64,000 bases of DNA, from the NCBI RefSeq assembly GCF_027497175.1, contig NZ_CP114901.1:248001-312000 (forward strand). Reading direction: 5' to 3'. A program made the translations under genes and the position numbers. This DNA comes from Verrucosispora sp. WMMD573 (lineage in GTDB: Bacteria > Actinomycetota > Actinomycetes > Mycobacteriales > Micromonosporaceae). Each line of letters starts with the position of its first letter. Position 1 is the stretch's first letter. This document shows positions 7,501-16,290 of this stretch, in pieces. Under the pieces are notes generated by a model. That model was given only the letters and a program-made list of their open reading frames with translations, was not told the DNA's origin and made no database searches.

Positions 7501-9594
7501 CTCGGGCAGCCGTAGCCCGAAGTCGTAGAGCCAGATCCGGCCGTCGACCCGCTCCACCTCGTACGGGTGCTCGTCGACGACCTTGACGCCGAGTGAGTGC
7601 AGCACCGGCAGCACCGCCGAGAGCATCATCGGCTCGCCGTAGCGGTACACCTTGAACCGCACGTCCATCGACTCGTCGACGTCCGGGCCCCGGCTGGCGG
7701 CTCGCGGCGCCAACTGCTTGCGGAACAGGTGCATCTCCAGCTGGCCGGGCTCCTCCAGCAGCTCCAGCTTGGCCAGGTCCTTCATCGCCTCGTACGGCGT
7801 GTGCCCGTCCTTGTAGCCCTCCGGGAACGCGTCGGCGTACCGGCCGAACAGGTGCTTGGCCTGCTCGTCGCCGAGCTTGCGTTCCAGCACCAGCCGGTAG
7901 TCGTCGTCCCACAACCGGGTGGCGTCGGCCAGCTCCTCGGCCAACAGGTCGGCGTCGATGTCGCCGGGTGGGCTCGTCGGGTCGGTCCGCACGATGAAGT
8001 GCACCCGGGCCAGCATCGACTCGGTCACCCGGGTGGTGTAGTCCACCCCGACACCGTTCAGCTCACGCAGCAGGATGTCCTGCATGCGCAGGCGGTTCTG
8101 GGTGGTGAACCGGTCCCGGGGCAGGTAGATCAGACAGGAGATGAACCGCCCGTACGCGTCGCGACGCAGGAACACCCGCAGCTGCCGGCGACCGGCCATC
8201 CGCAGCACCCCGATGACCGCGTGGTACAGGTCGTCGGTCTTGATCTGGAACAGTTCGTCGCGCGGGTACGTCTCCAGGATCTGCATCAGATCCTTGCCGG
8301 AGTGGCTGCGCAGGCTCAGCCCGGAGCGGTCAAGCACCTCGGCGACCTTGCGCCGGACCACCGGCAACTCCTGGACACTGGTCCGGTACGCGGCGGTCGA
8401 GAACAGGCCCAGGAAGCGCCGCTCGCCCACCACCTCGCCGTCCTCGTCGAAGATCTTGAAGCCGATGTAGTCGAGGTACGCCGAGCGGTGCACGGTGGCC
8501 CGCGAGTTCGCCTTGGTGATGATCAGCAGGCGCTTCTCGGTGACCTTCTCGTGCGCCTCGGGCGTCATCGAGGACAGTGCGCGCGCCTCCGGCGAGTCCT
8601 GACGCAGGATGCCCAGCCCGGTGCCGAGCACCGCTTCCAGCGCCGGCCCGCCCTCGGCCGAGTTCGGCACCAGCCGGTACTCCCGGTAGCCGAGGAAGGT
8701 GAAGTGATCGTGCGCGAGCCAGCGCAACAGCTCGACCGAGTCGGTGATGTCCTTCTCCGGCACCGGTGGCCGGTTGTCGCTGGTCCGCGCGGCAGCCAAC
8801 TCGTCGGCGAGGGTGAGGGCGCACTGGCGCATCTTCGGCCAGTCCTCCACGGCCTCCCGCACGTCGGTCAGCACCCGTTGCAGTTCCCGACGTAGCTTGT
8901 CCCGCTCCTCCGGGTCACGGACCGGGTCGATCTCGATCCGCATCCAGCTCTCGACCAGATCGCCGGAGATCGCATCGTCCGGCTCCACGTCGGCGGCGAC
9001 CTCGACCAGCCGACCCAACGGCTCCCGGCGCACCACGACCAGCGGGTGCACCAGCAGGTGGACGTCCAGGTGATGGGTGTTGAGCAGGGCGGTCACCGAG
9101 TCGACCAGGAACGGCATGTCGTCGGTGACGATCTCGATGACGCTGTGGTGCTGCTCCGCGTCGGGCGAGTGGATCCGCAGCTTCAACTCACCCGGCACCC
9201 GCTGCCGGGCCAGTTCCCGGTGCGCGCGAGCGGCGTCGAGCATCTCCTCGGCGGTGAACCCGATCAGTTCCTCGTCCGGCGCGAACCGCCAGAACCTGCC
9301 CACCAGGGTCGCCGCGTCATGGTCGTCGCCGGCCAGCGACACCGCCTGGGCCACCAGTCGCTCGGCGTTGGGCACCGGCTCGTCGAACTCGGCGTCCTCC
9401 GCGTCGTCGGCCAGCGCCTCCGGCGGTAGTCCCAGGTCGTAGAGGGTGTCGAGGCTCGAACCGGTCATCCCGGTCGCACCTGTGTCTAGCCGACCGAAAC
9501 CGTCCCCGTCGGTCGCCGTGTCGAAACTGTCGTCCCGGCCGGTGTCAACCTGCCGGAGGTCGGGTTCCGGTTTGATCGCCGGACGCCGGTCCAT
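4540..9594 (-). CDS. NAD-specific glutamate dehydrogenase, large (about 180 kDa) type
   Basis: 1684 residues, the length of the L_180 class known from Streptomyces and Pseudomonas. It catalyses NAD-dependent oxidative deamination of glutamate to 2-oxoglutarate and ammonia, normally in catabolism. The N-terminal half carries the regulatory ACT-like regions. The catalytic core lies in the second half, with GPVARGGLRWSDR and the Lys-containing AKGGFVLKQQPGD; the nucleotide-binding region follows (GVGDMSGDVFGNGML). I chose ATG 9594 because GAGGGGAG lies 8 nt upstream; the in-frame GTG at 9603 would abut that ribosome site. A TAGGCT box and a hairpin lie just upstream. It is transcribed alone. Confidence 0.95.
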   Translation of the reverse strand: MDRRPAIKPEPDLRQVDTGRDDSFDTATDGDGFGRLDTGATGMTGSSLDTLYDLGLPPEALADDAEDAEFDEPVPNAERLVAQAVSLAGDDHDAATLVGRFWRFAPDEELIGFTAEEMLDAARAHRELARQRVPGELKLRIHSPDAEQHHSVIEIVTDDMPFLVDSVTALLNTHHLDVHLLVHPLVVVRREPLGRLVEVAADVEPDDAISGDLVESWMRIEIDPVRDPEERDKLRRELQRVLTDVREAVEDWPKMRQCALTLADELAAARTSDNRPPVPEKDITDSVELLRWLAHDHFTFLGYREYRLVPNSAEGGPALEAVLGTGLGILRQDSPEARALSSMTPEAHEKVTEKRLLIITKANSRATVHRSAYLDYIGFKIFDEDGEVVGERRFLGLFSTAAYRTSVQELPVVRRKVAEVLDRSGLSLRSHSGKDLMQILETYPRDELFQIKTDDLYHAVIGVLRMAGRRQLRVFLRRDAYGRFISCLIYLPRDRFTTQNRLRMQDILLRELNGVGVDYTTRVTESMLARVHFIVRTDPTSPPGDIDADLLAEELADATRLWDDDYRLVLERKLGDEQAKHLFGRYADAFPEGYKDGHTPYEAMKDLAKLELLEEPGQLEMHLFRKQLAPRAASRGPDVDESMDVRFKVYRYGEPMMLSAVLPVLHSLGVKVVDEHPYEVERVDGRIWLYDFGLRLPEGHQELAEVRPHVENAFAAAWRGEAEVDRFNELVLLAGLTWRQVVVLRAYAKYLRQTGTVFSQDYMESTFIAYPHLATLLVQLFEARFEPGPVDAEQRQRRGAELVTEIRAALDDVASLDQDRILRSYLNLIQATLRTSFYQRPVGGRPKPYVAFKLDPQAVPELPAPRPKFEIFVYSPRFEGVHLRFGPVARGGLRWSDRREDFRTEVLGLVKAQMVKNAVIVPVGAKGGFVLKQQPGDRDEAVICYQEFVSALLDVTDNIVAGEIVPPDDVVRHDGDDPYMVVAADKGTATFSDTANAISTAHNFWLGDAFASGGSAGYDHKKMGITARGAWESVKRHFREMGHDTQSQDFTVAGVGDMSGDVFGNGMLLSEHIRLVAAFDHRHIFLDPDPDPATSYAERKRLFELSRSTWEDYNAELISAGGGIYPRTAKSVPVSPQVRAVLGLDDDVDQLSPQELMKAILTAPVDLFWNGGIGTYVKASSETNAQVGDKSNDAIRVDGRSLRCRVVGEGGNLGFTQHGRIEYAQAGGRMYTDFIDNAAGVDCSDHEVNIKILLNTAVADGELSVPERDELLARMTDEVAELVLRDNYDQARAINNSQAQATSLLPVHRRMITELERAGVLDRSLEALPPDEELAVRTESGLTAPEFAVLLAYVKIALEKEILTDGLPDEEWTGEVLVNYFPTPMRKRFADRMNRHRLRRDIVTTVLVNEAINRGGISFVFRVVEETAATAADVIRAYVVVREVFGLRELWDAVEALDNRIDPELQTSVYLDTRRLLDRAVRWLVTNRRSPIDVPAEIARLRDGITRLLPQMETLFYGSERESIVAHIDSMTGRGVPRELAERSTRLMYSFGLLDVVETAAGTGRDVAEVASVYFVLSDRFRVDSLLSKISLLPREDRWQTLARMALRYDLYAALAALTAEVLDSTPGDLSPQERVQQWEQSNATSIHRAERAMGEFDESRADLAALSVLLRQIRTLVRTSAAT

Positions 9595-9610
9595 CGGTGC
9601 CACTCCCCTC

Positions 9611-9648
9611 GACCCACAACGCTGTGGGTCACTCTGCCGCCAAGCCTA
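9611..9648 (-). promoter_or_regulatory. Putative gdh promoter with operator-like palindrome
   Basis: On the minus strand a TAGGCT -10-like box (9643-9648) is followed by GACCCACAGCGTTGTGGGTC (9611-9630), an inverted repeat with 8-bp arms, and then the ribosome site. The palindrome would sit at the predicted transcript start. It may be an operator or a 5' RNA hairpin. Confidence 0.45.
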
Positions 9649-9880
9649 GGCCGACCGATCAGTTCCTCCGTCGGCGGACCACCGGCCGGACGTCCGGATC
9701 TCCGACGCCGTCCTTTCACCCGTTGCGGTACGAGGTTCGACCGGGTCCGGAGTACCCCGCCTGATGTTGTTCATCACACCGTCACGAGACCGTCTTTTCT
9801 CCTGACCAGGCCCGTCCGGGACAGTGGCCGCCGCCCCGGCGTACTAGCGTGCGGAACAGCCGACCGGGAGGAAGCACCAG

Positions 9881-11836
9881 ATGTACGTTCCGCTCCGCCA
9901 ACGCCGCAGCCGGTCACCACTTGGCGTGGTCATCGCCTGCCTGGTCGTGGCGGCCGGTCTGGTCGCCTGCTCCGGCGAGGACGGCCCGCAGCGCACCGTC
10001 GACGCCTTCCTCGACGGCTGGCGCAAGGGCGACCTGAACGCGGTGGGTTTCGTCGACCCGACCGGCGCGAAGGTTCCCGCGGCCAACGTCGTCCGGGAGA
10101 TCCGGGAGCTCTCCGGCGAGCTCGTCGACGCTCCGCTCGCGCTGACCCGCCAGGGCGATCCCGAGGTGGTCCGGGACACCGCCACCGCCACCATCCGCGT
10201 CGAGTGGACGCTACCGGGCGGGACGAGCTGGGCGTACGACCGTCCGCTGCGACTCAGCCAGGGCCGCGACGACAAATGGCAGGTGATCTGGGAGCCGCAG
10301 ATCGTTCAGGAACAGCTCACCCGCGGCGATCGGCTGGGGCTGCGACGGGATCGGGCCACCCGGGCCACCGTGCTCGACGGTGCCGGTGAGCCGATCGTGG
10401 CGCCCCGCGACGTGGTCCGGGTGGGGTTGCAGCCCAACGAGGTGACCGACGTCAAGGCCATGATCCGCGAACTGGACGCCGCCTTCCGCGCCATCCGGCC
10501 GGCGATCACCCCGCCGGTCGACCTGTCGGACCTGCCGAAGCGGCTGAAGGAGGCGAAACCGGACGCATTCGTCGAGGTGGTCACCCTGCGTGACGAGGCG
10601 TACCGACAGATCAAGTCCCGCATCTACCCCCTGTCCGGGACGAAGTTCCCGACCGACAAGCTGGACCTCGCACCCACCCGCGAGTTCGCCCGGGCAGTGC
10701 TCGGAACCGTCGACCCCGCGTACGCCGAGGACCTCGCCGACCACCCCGACCGCTACTCCCCCGGCGACCTCGTCGGCCACGGAGGATTGCAGGGCCGCTG
10801 GGACGAGCGGCTACGTGGCGTACCGGGCCTGGCCGTCGTGATCAACCGAGCCGGGCCGGACGGCACCGTGGAGTCGACAGGCACCGAGGTGTTCCGCCGT
10901 GAGCCCCAGCCCGGCCAGCCGGTTCGTACCACCCTCGACGTGGCCACTCAGAATGCCGCCGACCGGGCGCTGCGCGGCGAACGCCGGCGCTCCGCCCTGG
11001 TGGCCGTACGGATCACCGACGGTGCCGTGCTCGCCGCGGCCAACGGCCCCGGTGCCGCCGGGGAGAACCTGGCCTTCACCGCGCAGGTGCCACCCGGCTC
11101 CACCTTCAAGATGGTAAGCGCGTTCGGGCTGATCGAACGCGGGGCGGTCACCCCCGACACCACCGTCGACTGCCCGAAGAGGCTCGACGTGGACGGACGT
11201 TTGTTCAAGAACTCCGATGACTTCGCCCTCGGCAAGGTGCCGTTCCGCACCGACTTCGCCAAGTCGTGCAACACCGCCTTCGCCGCGCTCGCCCCCCAGC
11301 TGGGCGCGGACGGCCTGGCCGCCGCCGGACGCGCTCTCGGTCTGGAAGGCGACTGGGGTGACCTGGGCCTGGACGCGTTCACCGGCAAGGTCTCGGCGAA
11401 CGGCGGCGCCACCGAACAGGCCGCCGCGGCGATCGGACAGGGCACCACGGTGGTCAGCCCGCTGGCCATGGCGGCGGCGACCGCAGCCGTGGCCAGGGGT
11501 CAGTTCGTCCCGCCGAAGCTGCTGCTGGATCCGGCGCCGGCACCGGCCGCCGGGCCGGGGGCGCAGCTGAAGCCCGAGGCGGTCACGGCAGTCCAGGACA
11601 TGATGCGCGAGGTGGTCACCAGCGGCTCCGGGACCGCCCTGCGGGATGTGCCGGGCGAGCCGGTGCACGGCAAGACCGGCACCGCCGAGTACGACGACAA
11701 CCCGGACAACACCCACGCCTGGTTCGTCGCCTGGCAGGGCGACGTGGCCTTCGCCGTCTTCGTCGAGAAGGGCGGCTCGGGCAGCGGCACCGCGGTACCG
11801 ATCGCCGAGAGCTTCCTGCGCGCCCTATCCGACTGA
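9881..11836 (+). CDS. Penicillin-binding transpeptidase with NTF2-like N-terminal domain (lipoprotein)
   Basis: 651 residues. Residues 14-30 are a hydrophobic leader ending in a lipobox LVAC (C30), so the protein is probably lipid-anchored outside the membrane. Residues 33-145 resemble the MecA_N/NTF2-like domain. About 150-350 is the PBP dimerisation region. Residues 350-650 are the D,D-transpeptidase with motifs STFK (407-410), SCN (462-464) and KTG (598-600). No glycosyltransferase domain is present, so it is class B-like. It crosslinks peptidoglycan. GGGAGG lies 8-13 nt before the ATG. The MecA-like layout raises the question of low beta-lactam affinity, which sequence alone cannot answer. 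Confidence 0.9.
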   Translation: MYVPLRQRRSRSPLGVVIACLVVAAGLVACSGEDGPQRTVDAFLDGWRKGDLNAVGFVDPTGAKVPAANVVREIRELSGELVDAPLALTRQGDPEVVRDTATATIRVEWTLPGGTSWAYDRPLRLSQGRDDKWQVIWEPQIVQEQLTRGDRLGLRRDRATRATVLDGAGEPIVAPRDVVRVGLQPNEVTDVKAMIRELDAAFRAIRPAITPPVDLSDLPKRLKEAKPDAFVEVVTLRDEAYRQIKSRIYPLSGTKFPTDKLDLAPTREFARAVLGTVDPAYAEDLADHPDRYSPGDLVGHGGLQGRWDERLRGVPGLAVVINRAGPDGTVESTGTEVFRREPQPGQPVRTTLDVATQNAADRALRGERRRSALVAVRITDGAVLAAANGPGAAGENLAFTAQVPPGSTFKMVSAFGLIERGAVTPDTTVDCPKRLDVDGRLFKNSDDFALGKVPFRTDFAKSCNTAFAALAPQLGADGLAAAGRALGLEGDWGDLGLDAFTGKVSANGGATEQAAAAIGQGTTVVSPLAMAAATAAVARGQFVPPKLLLDPAPAPAAGPGAQLKPEAVTAVQDMMREVVTSGSGTALRDVPGEPVHGKTGTAEYDDNPDNTHAWFVAWQGDVAFAVFVEKGGSGSGTAVPIAESFLRALSD

Positions 11837-11889
11837 ACGCCTCACCCCTCCCAACCGCCGCTGACCCCCCGCAAACGCTCCCCGGTAAG

Positions 11890-11948
11890 CAACTTCGGGG
11901 TTGTTGCTGGGTCAGCGGGGCCTCCAGGCAGCAACAACCCTGAAGTTG
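11890..11948. repeat. Intergenic palindrome between convergent genes (19-bp arms)
   Basis: CAACTTCGGGGTTGTTGCT at 11890-11908 pairs with AGCAACAACCCTGAAGTTG at 11930-11948 (one G-T pair), loop 21 nt. It lies between the ends of the PBP and ureohydrolase genes and probably acts as a two-way terminator. The design (long arms, 20-36 nt loop) is like the other intergenic palindromes here. Confidence 0.8.
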
Positions 11949-11984
11949 TCCGAAACGGCGGCGGGACGAGACGGCGGCGGGATG

Positions 11985-13307
11985 TCAGGCGGCCGGCCCG
12001 CCGGTGGCGGTCGCTGGACGAGTGGTCCCCGTCGGGAAAGCGATGCCGCCCGGGTCACCATCGGCTACACCACCATCGGCCAGGTCATGATCAGCCAGGC
12101 CACCATCGACCGGGTCACCGCCGCCCGCGCTGCCGCCACCCACACCGCCACTGCCGCCGCCCGCGCTGCCGCCACCCACACCGCCACTGCCGCCGCCCGC
12201 GCCACCGCCGTCCGTGCCGCCACCGCCCACGCCACCGCCACTCGGGCGACCGCCGCTGTGGCGATGGTCGTCGGTCTGACCGCGGTCGACAGGTGCCGGT
12301 GCGTCCGGTGGGCCGGGTTGATCGATGCTCCGGCGCGGGCCGGGGGTGGGACGGCGACTCTCCTCGGGACGCGACCGAGGTGGCGCCGAACCGGGAGCGG
12401 TCACCGGGCGCAGGCCGGATACCACGGTGTTGACGATCTCCGCGGCGTACGCGCCGTCCGGGTCGTAGTCGGGGTCGAAGACGGTCAGCTCGACACCGAG
12501 GCAGTGCGGGGTGTCGACCAGACCGGCGAGCAGAATCTCCAGCTCGGCGAAGGCGATGCCGCCCGGGTCGGGCGCGTCGACCGCCGGCATCACGGCGGGG
12601 TCGAGCACGTCCACGTCGACATGCACCCAGTATCCCGCGCAGTCGGCCAGCTGCTCGTGCGCCCACTGGGCGGTACGCGCCGCGCCCTCGGCGCGGAGCG
12701 CCGGCACCGGTCGGGTGATGATCCCGGCGGCCTGCAGGTCGAGCCGGTACTCGTCCTGGGCACGGATGCCGAGCACCACCACATCCACGTCCCGGAAGTA
12801 TGGTCGCCGGCCCTCGATGGCCGCCAGGTCGGCCTGGCCCCGACCGGTCACCAGGGCGAGATCCTCACCCGCCGCCGCGCCCACGTACGAGGCGTTGCCA
12901 GGATGTCGGAAGTCGGAATGGCCGTCGACGAAGATCAAACCGATCCGGCCGCCGACCGCCTCACCCAGCCGGTGCATGGCCAGCGCCGAGCCGAGCAGGA
13001 TCGAGCAGTCGCCGCCGAGGACCACCGGGAACTCTCCCCGGTCGATGATCGCGCCGATCCGGTCGGCCAGCGCCGCCGAGTAGTCGGCGATCTCCCGCGC
13101 GTGGCAGACGCCGTCTCCGGGTCGCCAGTCACCGGCGTCGTAGCGGGGCGGGGTCAGGCAACCCGCGTCCCGGGCGCGCAACCGGGGCAGCAGCCCCTGG
13201 TCCCGTAGCGCGCCCGGCGCCTTCCCGCAGCCTGGCACGGAGGTGGGCGTCGGCGGGCGCAGACCGAGGTTACTCGGCGCGTCGAGGACGGCGATCCGGC
13301 GCATCAT
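11985..13307 (-). CDS. Arginase/agmatinase-family ureohydrolase with disordered Gly-rich tail
   Basis: 440 residues. Residues 1-312 form the ureohydrolase fold with the metal-binding motifs GGDCS (98-102), DGHSD (128-132) and HVDVDVLDP. Enzymes of this family hydrolyse a guanidino group to urea using two Mn ions. The first motif has Cys where classical arginases have His (GGDHS), so substrate and activity are uncertain. Residues about 313-440 are a Pro/Gly/Ser tail, partly encoded by a 36-bp tandem repeat, absent from normal 300-residue members. The start may be ATG 13307 or 13304. Immediately upstream is the 55-bp triple repeat. Confidence 0.8.
   Translation of the reverse strand: MMRRIAVLDAPSNLGLRPPTPTSVPGCGKAPGALRDQGLLPRLRARDAGCLTPPRYDAGDWRPGDGVCHAREIADYSAALADRIGAIIDRGEFPVVLGGDCSILLGSALAMHRLGEAVGGRIGLIFVDGHSDFRHPGNASYVGAAAGEDLALVTGRGQADLAAIEGRRPYFRDVDVVVLGIRAQDEYRLDLQAAGIITRPVPALRAEGAARTAQWAHEQLADCAGYWVHVDVDVLDPAVMPAVDAPDPGGIAFAELEILLAGLVDTPHCLGVELTVFDPDYDPDGAYAAEIVNTVVSGLRPVTAPGSAPPRSRPEESRRPTPGPRRSIDQPGPPDAPAPVDRGQTDDHRHSGGRPSGGGVGGGGTDGGGAGGGSGGVGGGSAGGGSGGVGGGSAGGGDPVDGGLADHDLADGGVADGDPGGIAFPTGTTRPATATGGPAA
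12124..12212 (-). repeat. 36-bp tandem repeat in the ureohydrolase 3' end
   Basis: Two full copies and a partial third of a 36-bp unit (starts at 12124 and 12160) encode 12-residue Gly/Ser/Ala/Val repeats. The unit keeps the reading frame. Confidence 0.8.
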
Positions 13308-13320
13308 GGACCGCCGACGT

Positions 13321-13470
13321 TCGCGACTGCGGGGCTCGCAAGCTCACTCCTCGCGCTCACCGAGCCACCCTTCGTTCGCGACTGCGGGGCTCGCAAGCTC
13401 ACTCCTCGCGCTCACCGAGCCACCCTTCGATCGCGACTGCGGGGCTCGCAAGCTCACTCCTCGCGCTCAC
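13321..13470. repeat. 55-bp direct repeat, nearly three copies
   Basis: Copies start at 13321, 13376 and 13431, each beginning TCGCGACTGCGGGGCTCGCA. The first two are nearly identical over 55 bp; the third diverges after GCGCTCACC. The unit length is not a multiple of three and the copies abut without spacers, so it is neither coding nor CRISPR. It lies just upstream of the ureohydrolase start, and one base differs between copies (CGTTCG versus CGATCG). I have a recollection of similar single elements in related genomes. Confidence 0.9.
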
Positions 13471-13497
13471 CTAAGCTCCCGTCCTCGTGGTGTGAAG

Positions 13498-13522
13498 GCG
13501 GGCCGGCGACACGCCGGCCCGC
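13498..13522 (-). terminator. Hairpin terminator of the thioredoxin-like gene
   Basis: GCGGGCCGGCG (13498-13508) and its exact complement (13512-13522) form an 11-bp stem with a 3-nt loop, 18 bp past the stop codon of the minus-strand gene. Confidence 0.75.
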
Positions 13523-13539
13523 GCTGGCGTGGCAGGTAC

Positions 13540-14451
13540 TCAGAACAGGGCGCTGGCCAGGGACCGGCGGGCCGAGGCGACCGCGGGATCCTCTGGCCCG
13601 GCGATGGTGAACAGGCCGATCAGGTGCTGACGGACCTTCTCCCGGTCGTCGCCAGCGGTACGGCGTACCAGCCCGACCAGGCGCTGGTACGCCTGATCGG
13701 CCAGGCCGCTGAGGACCTCGATGTCGGCGGCGAGCAGTTGGGCGTCGACATCGTCGGGGTCGGCCGCTGCGGCGGTGAGCGCCGCCTGCGGATCGGCTCC
13801 GGCCACCCGGCGGGCGAGTCCCACCTGGGCCAGCCCGGCCTCGGCCGCGGCGTCCGCCGGGGTTTCGGCGAGGATCTTCCGGTACGCCTGCTCGGCGGCG
13901 TCCAGGTCACCACTCATCAGCGCGTCGTCCGCCTCGTTGAGCCGTGGGTCCTCCGGCTCGGCCACACTCACCCCACCGGCCTTGAGCACGGCCTGGAGCC
14001 ACTGGCGAAGCTGCGCCTCGGGCACCACGCCGGAGAAGGCGTCGACGGGTTGCCCGCCGACCACCGCGTACACCATCGGGATGCCCTGGACCCGGAACAT
14101 CTGCGCGAGCCTCGGGTTGGCGTCCACGTCGACCTTGGCGAGCACCCAGGCACCGCCGCCCTCGACCGCCAGCCGTTCCAGCACCGGAGAGAGTTGCTTG
14201 CAGGGCTCGCACCACTCGGCCCAGAAGTCGACCACGACGGGTGTGGTCAACGAGCGCTCCAGGACCTCCGACTGGAAGGTCGCCTCGGTCACGTCGACGA
14301 CTGTGACGCCGCCGACGGCACCGCCGGGTGCCCCGGCGGGCGGGCCGGCCTGAACCGGAGCCGGTGTGGAACTGGGGGCAGGGGTGCGCAGCGCGCTGAG
14401 GTCGACCGCGCCGCGGGTAAAGATCGACGAGGTGATCCGTGGGTCGCTCAT
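13540..14451 (-). CDS. Thioredoxin-domain co-chaperone, YbbN/CnoX-like
   Basis: 303 residues: a 45-residue flexible Pro/Ala N-terminus, a thioredoxin fold (about 50-160) with active-site motif WCEPC (80-84), and an alpha-helical TPR-like C-terminal part (about 168-303; [20 protein letters not shown]). This domain order matches the YbbN/CnoX family, which links a thioredoxin domain to chaperone client binding. Actinobacterial members keep both cysteines, as here, so redox activity is plausible. It is cytoplasmic. It lies downstream of icmA in the same direction with a 99-bp gap and is followed by a terminator. Confidence 0.85.
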   Translation of the reverse strand: MSDPRITSSIFTRGAVDLSALRTPAPSSTPAPVQAGPPAGAPGGAVGGVTVVDVTEATFQSEVLERSLTTPVVVDFWAEWCEPCKQLSPVLERLAVEGGGAWVLAKVDVDANPRLAQMFRVQGIPMVYAVVGGQPVDAFSGVVPEAQLRQWLQAVLKAGGVSVAEPEDPRLNEADDALMSGDLDAAEQAYRKILAETPADAAAEAGLAQVGLARRVAGADPQAALTAAAADPDDVDAQLLAADIEVLSGLADQAYQRLVGLVRRTAGDDREKVRQHLIGLFTIAGPEDPAVASARRSLASALF

Positions 14452-14550
14452 GGTTATCTAGTCTCGCACGCAGTTCGCCGAACTCGGATCAGCCTCGGCC
14501 CGCGCAGTTGCCACTGTCACCCCTGCCCAGCCGCCCTGATGGGGCGAAGG

Positions 14551-16239
14551 TCAGAACCGTGCGGGCTCGCGGTAAACGCCCCATTCGGCCCGCAGCGCCT
14601 CACAGATCTCGCCGAGGGTCGCCTCCGCCCGGACGGCGTCGAGCATCGCCGGGATCATGTTCTCCCCGGTACGGCTCACCGCCACCATGGCCTCGACCGC
14701 GGCACGTACCCGGGAGTCGTCCCGACCGTGCTTGCGTTCGGCCAGCATCCGGCGCTGTTCCAACTCCACCTCGTGCGAGATGCGGAGGATCTCCAGCTCC
14801 TTGGCGACCGTGCCGGTGTGGCAGTTGACGCCGACGATCTTCTTGTCGCCCTTCTCCAACGCCTGCTGGTACGCGAACGCAGCCTCGGCGATCTGCCCGG
14901 TGAACCAGCCGTCCTCGATGCCGCGCAAGATGCCGGAGGTCATCGGCCCGATCTGGTGCGGGCCGTCGCCGCCGAGCGCGCGGATCCGGGCGAAGATCTC
15001 CTCCGCCTCGGCCTCGATCCGGTCGGTGAGCGCCTCGACGTACCAGGAGCCGCCCAGCGGGTCGGCCACGTTTGTCACCCCGATCTCCTCCATCAGCACC
15101 TGCTGAGTACGCAGGGCGATCTCCGCGGACTCGTCGGTGGGCAGGGCGAGGGTCTCGTCCAGGGCGTTGGTGTGCAGTGAGTTGGTGCCGCCGAGCACGG
15201 CGGCGAGCGCCTCGACGGCGGTGCGTACCACGTTGTTGACCGGCTGCTGCGCGGTCAGCGACACGCCCGCGGTCTGGGTGTGGAATCGCAGCCAGAGCGC
15301 CTTCTCGCTGGTAGCGCCGTAGACGTCGCGCAGCCAGCGCGCCCAGATCCGGCGGGCGGCCCGGAACTTGGCGATCTCCTCGAAGAAGTCGACGTGCGAG
15401 TCGAAGAAGAAACTCAGCCCGGGGGCGAAGACGTTGACGTCGAGCCCGCGCGACAGTCCCAGTTCGACGTAACCGAAGCCGTCCGCCAGGGTGTACGCCA
15501 GTTCCTGCGCGGCGGTCGAGCCGGCCTCACGGATGTGGTAGCCGGAGACCGACAGCGGCTTGTAGCGCGGGATCTCGGCCGCGCAGTACTCCATCAGGTC
15601 GCCGATCAGGCGCAGGTGCGGCTCCGGGTCGAACAGCCACTCCTTCTGCGCGATGTACTCCTTGAAGATGTCGGTCTGCAGCGTCCCGTCCAGGCTCGAC
15701 AGGTCGGCGCCCTGGCGCTCGGCGGCGACCAGGTACATGCAGAACACCGGCACCGCCGGGCCGGAGATGGTCATGCTGGTGGTGACCCCGGCCAGGTCGA
15801 TGCCGTCGAAGAGCGCCTCCATGTCGGCGGCGCTGTCCACCGCCACCCCGCAGTGGCCCACCTCGCCGAGCGACTGCGGGTCGTCGGAGTCGCGCCCCAT
15901 CAGGGTCGGCATGTCGAAGGCGACGGAGAGCCCGCCGCCACCGGCGCCCAGGATCATCTTGTAGCGCTCGTTGGTCTGCCGGGCGTTGCCGAACCCGGCG
16001 AACTGGCGGATCGTCCAGGTCCGTCCCCGGTAGCCGGTCGGGTGGAGGCCCCGCGTGTACGGGAACTCCCCGGGCCAGCCGATCCGCTCGAATCCCGGGT
16101 ACGCGGCACCTTGCGGTGGACCGTAGACCGGCTCGACGGGCATCCCGGAGAGCGTGGTGAAGTCGGCGTCCCGCTTGCGCGCGGAGTCGTAGCGGGCCTG
16201 CCAGCGGGCCCGCCCGGCCGCGATGTCGTCGGCGTTCAT
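14551..16239 (-). CDS. icmA: Isobutyryl-CoA mutase large subunit
   Basis: 562 residues, the size of Streptomyces IcmA (566), with the TIM-barrel acyl-CoA mutase domain but no C-terminal B12 domain, so a small B12-binding partner (IcmB type) is needed. Substrate residues support isobutyryl-CoA rather than methylmalonyl-CoA: F80 in TIRQFAGF and Q198 in YIAQKEW, the exact positions known for IcmA, where methylmalonyl-CoA mutase has Tyr and Arg. It interconverts isobutyryl-CoA and butyryl-CoA, joining valine catabolism to the C4 acyl-CoA pool. ATG 16239 has GAGGAGGA upstream; in-frame extension further upstream is ruled out by that site. Two operator-like palindromes lie at 16291-16326. No icmB is in the window. 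Confidence 0.92.
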   Translation of the reverse strand: MNADDIAAGRARWQARYDSARKRDADFTTLSGMPVEPVYGPPQGAAYPGFERIGWPGEFPYTRGLHPTGYRGRTWTIRQFAGFGNARQTNERYKMILGAGGGGLSVAFDMPTLMGRDSDDPQSLGEVGHCGVAVDSAADMEALFDGIDLAGVTTSMTISGPAVPVFCMYLVAAERQGADLSSLDGTLQTDIFKEYIAQKEWLFDPEPHLRLIGDLMEYCAAEIPRYKPLSVSGYHIREAGSTAAQELAYTLADGFGYVELGLSRGLDVNVFAPGLSFFFDSHVDFFEEIAKFRAARRIWARWLRDVYGATSEKALWLRFHTQTAGVSLTAQQPVNNVVRTAVEALAAVLGGTNSLHTNALDETLALPTDESAEIALRTQQVLMEEIGVTNVADPLGGSWYVEALTDRIEAEAEEIFARIRALGGDGPHQIGPMTSGILRGIEDGWFTGQIAEAAFAYQQALEKGDKKIVGVNCHTGTVAKELEILRISHEVELEQRRMLAERKHGRDDSRVRAAVEAMVAVSRTGENMIPAMLDAVRAEATLGEICEALRAEWGVYREPARF

Positions 16240-16290
16240 CCCCGGGCTCCTCCTCGAGTCCTCGACTGCGATCGAGTGTAGAGCCCTTAC

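Noticed and set aside
13243..13320. A start for a plus-strand gene running over the 55-bp repeats
   Set aside because: The repeat unit is not a multiple of three and the frame simply opens by high GC.
13321..13470. Tandem repeats suggesting a CRISPR array
   Set aside because: The copies abut with no unique spacers and no cas genes are present.
14551..16239. Calling this gene methylmalonyl-CoA mutase
   Set aside because: Phe80 and Gln198 replace the Tyr and Arg needed for the methylmalonyl carboxylate.
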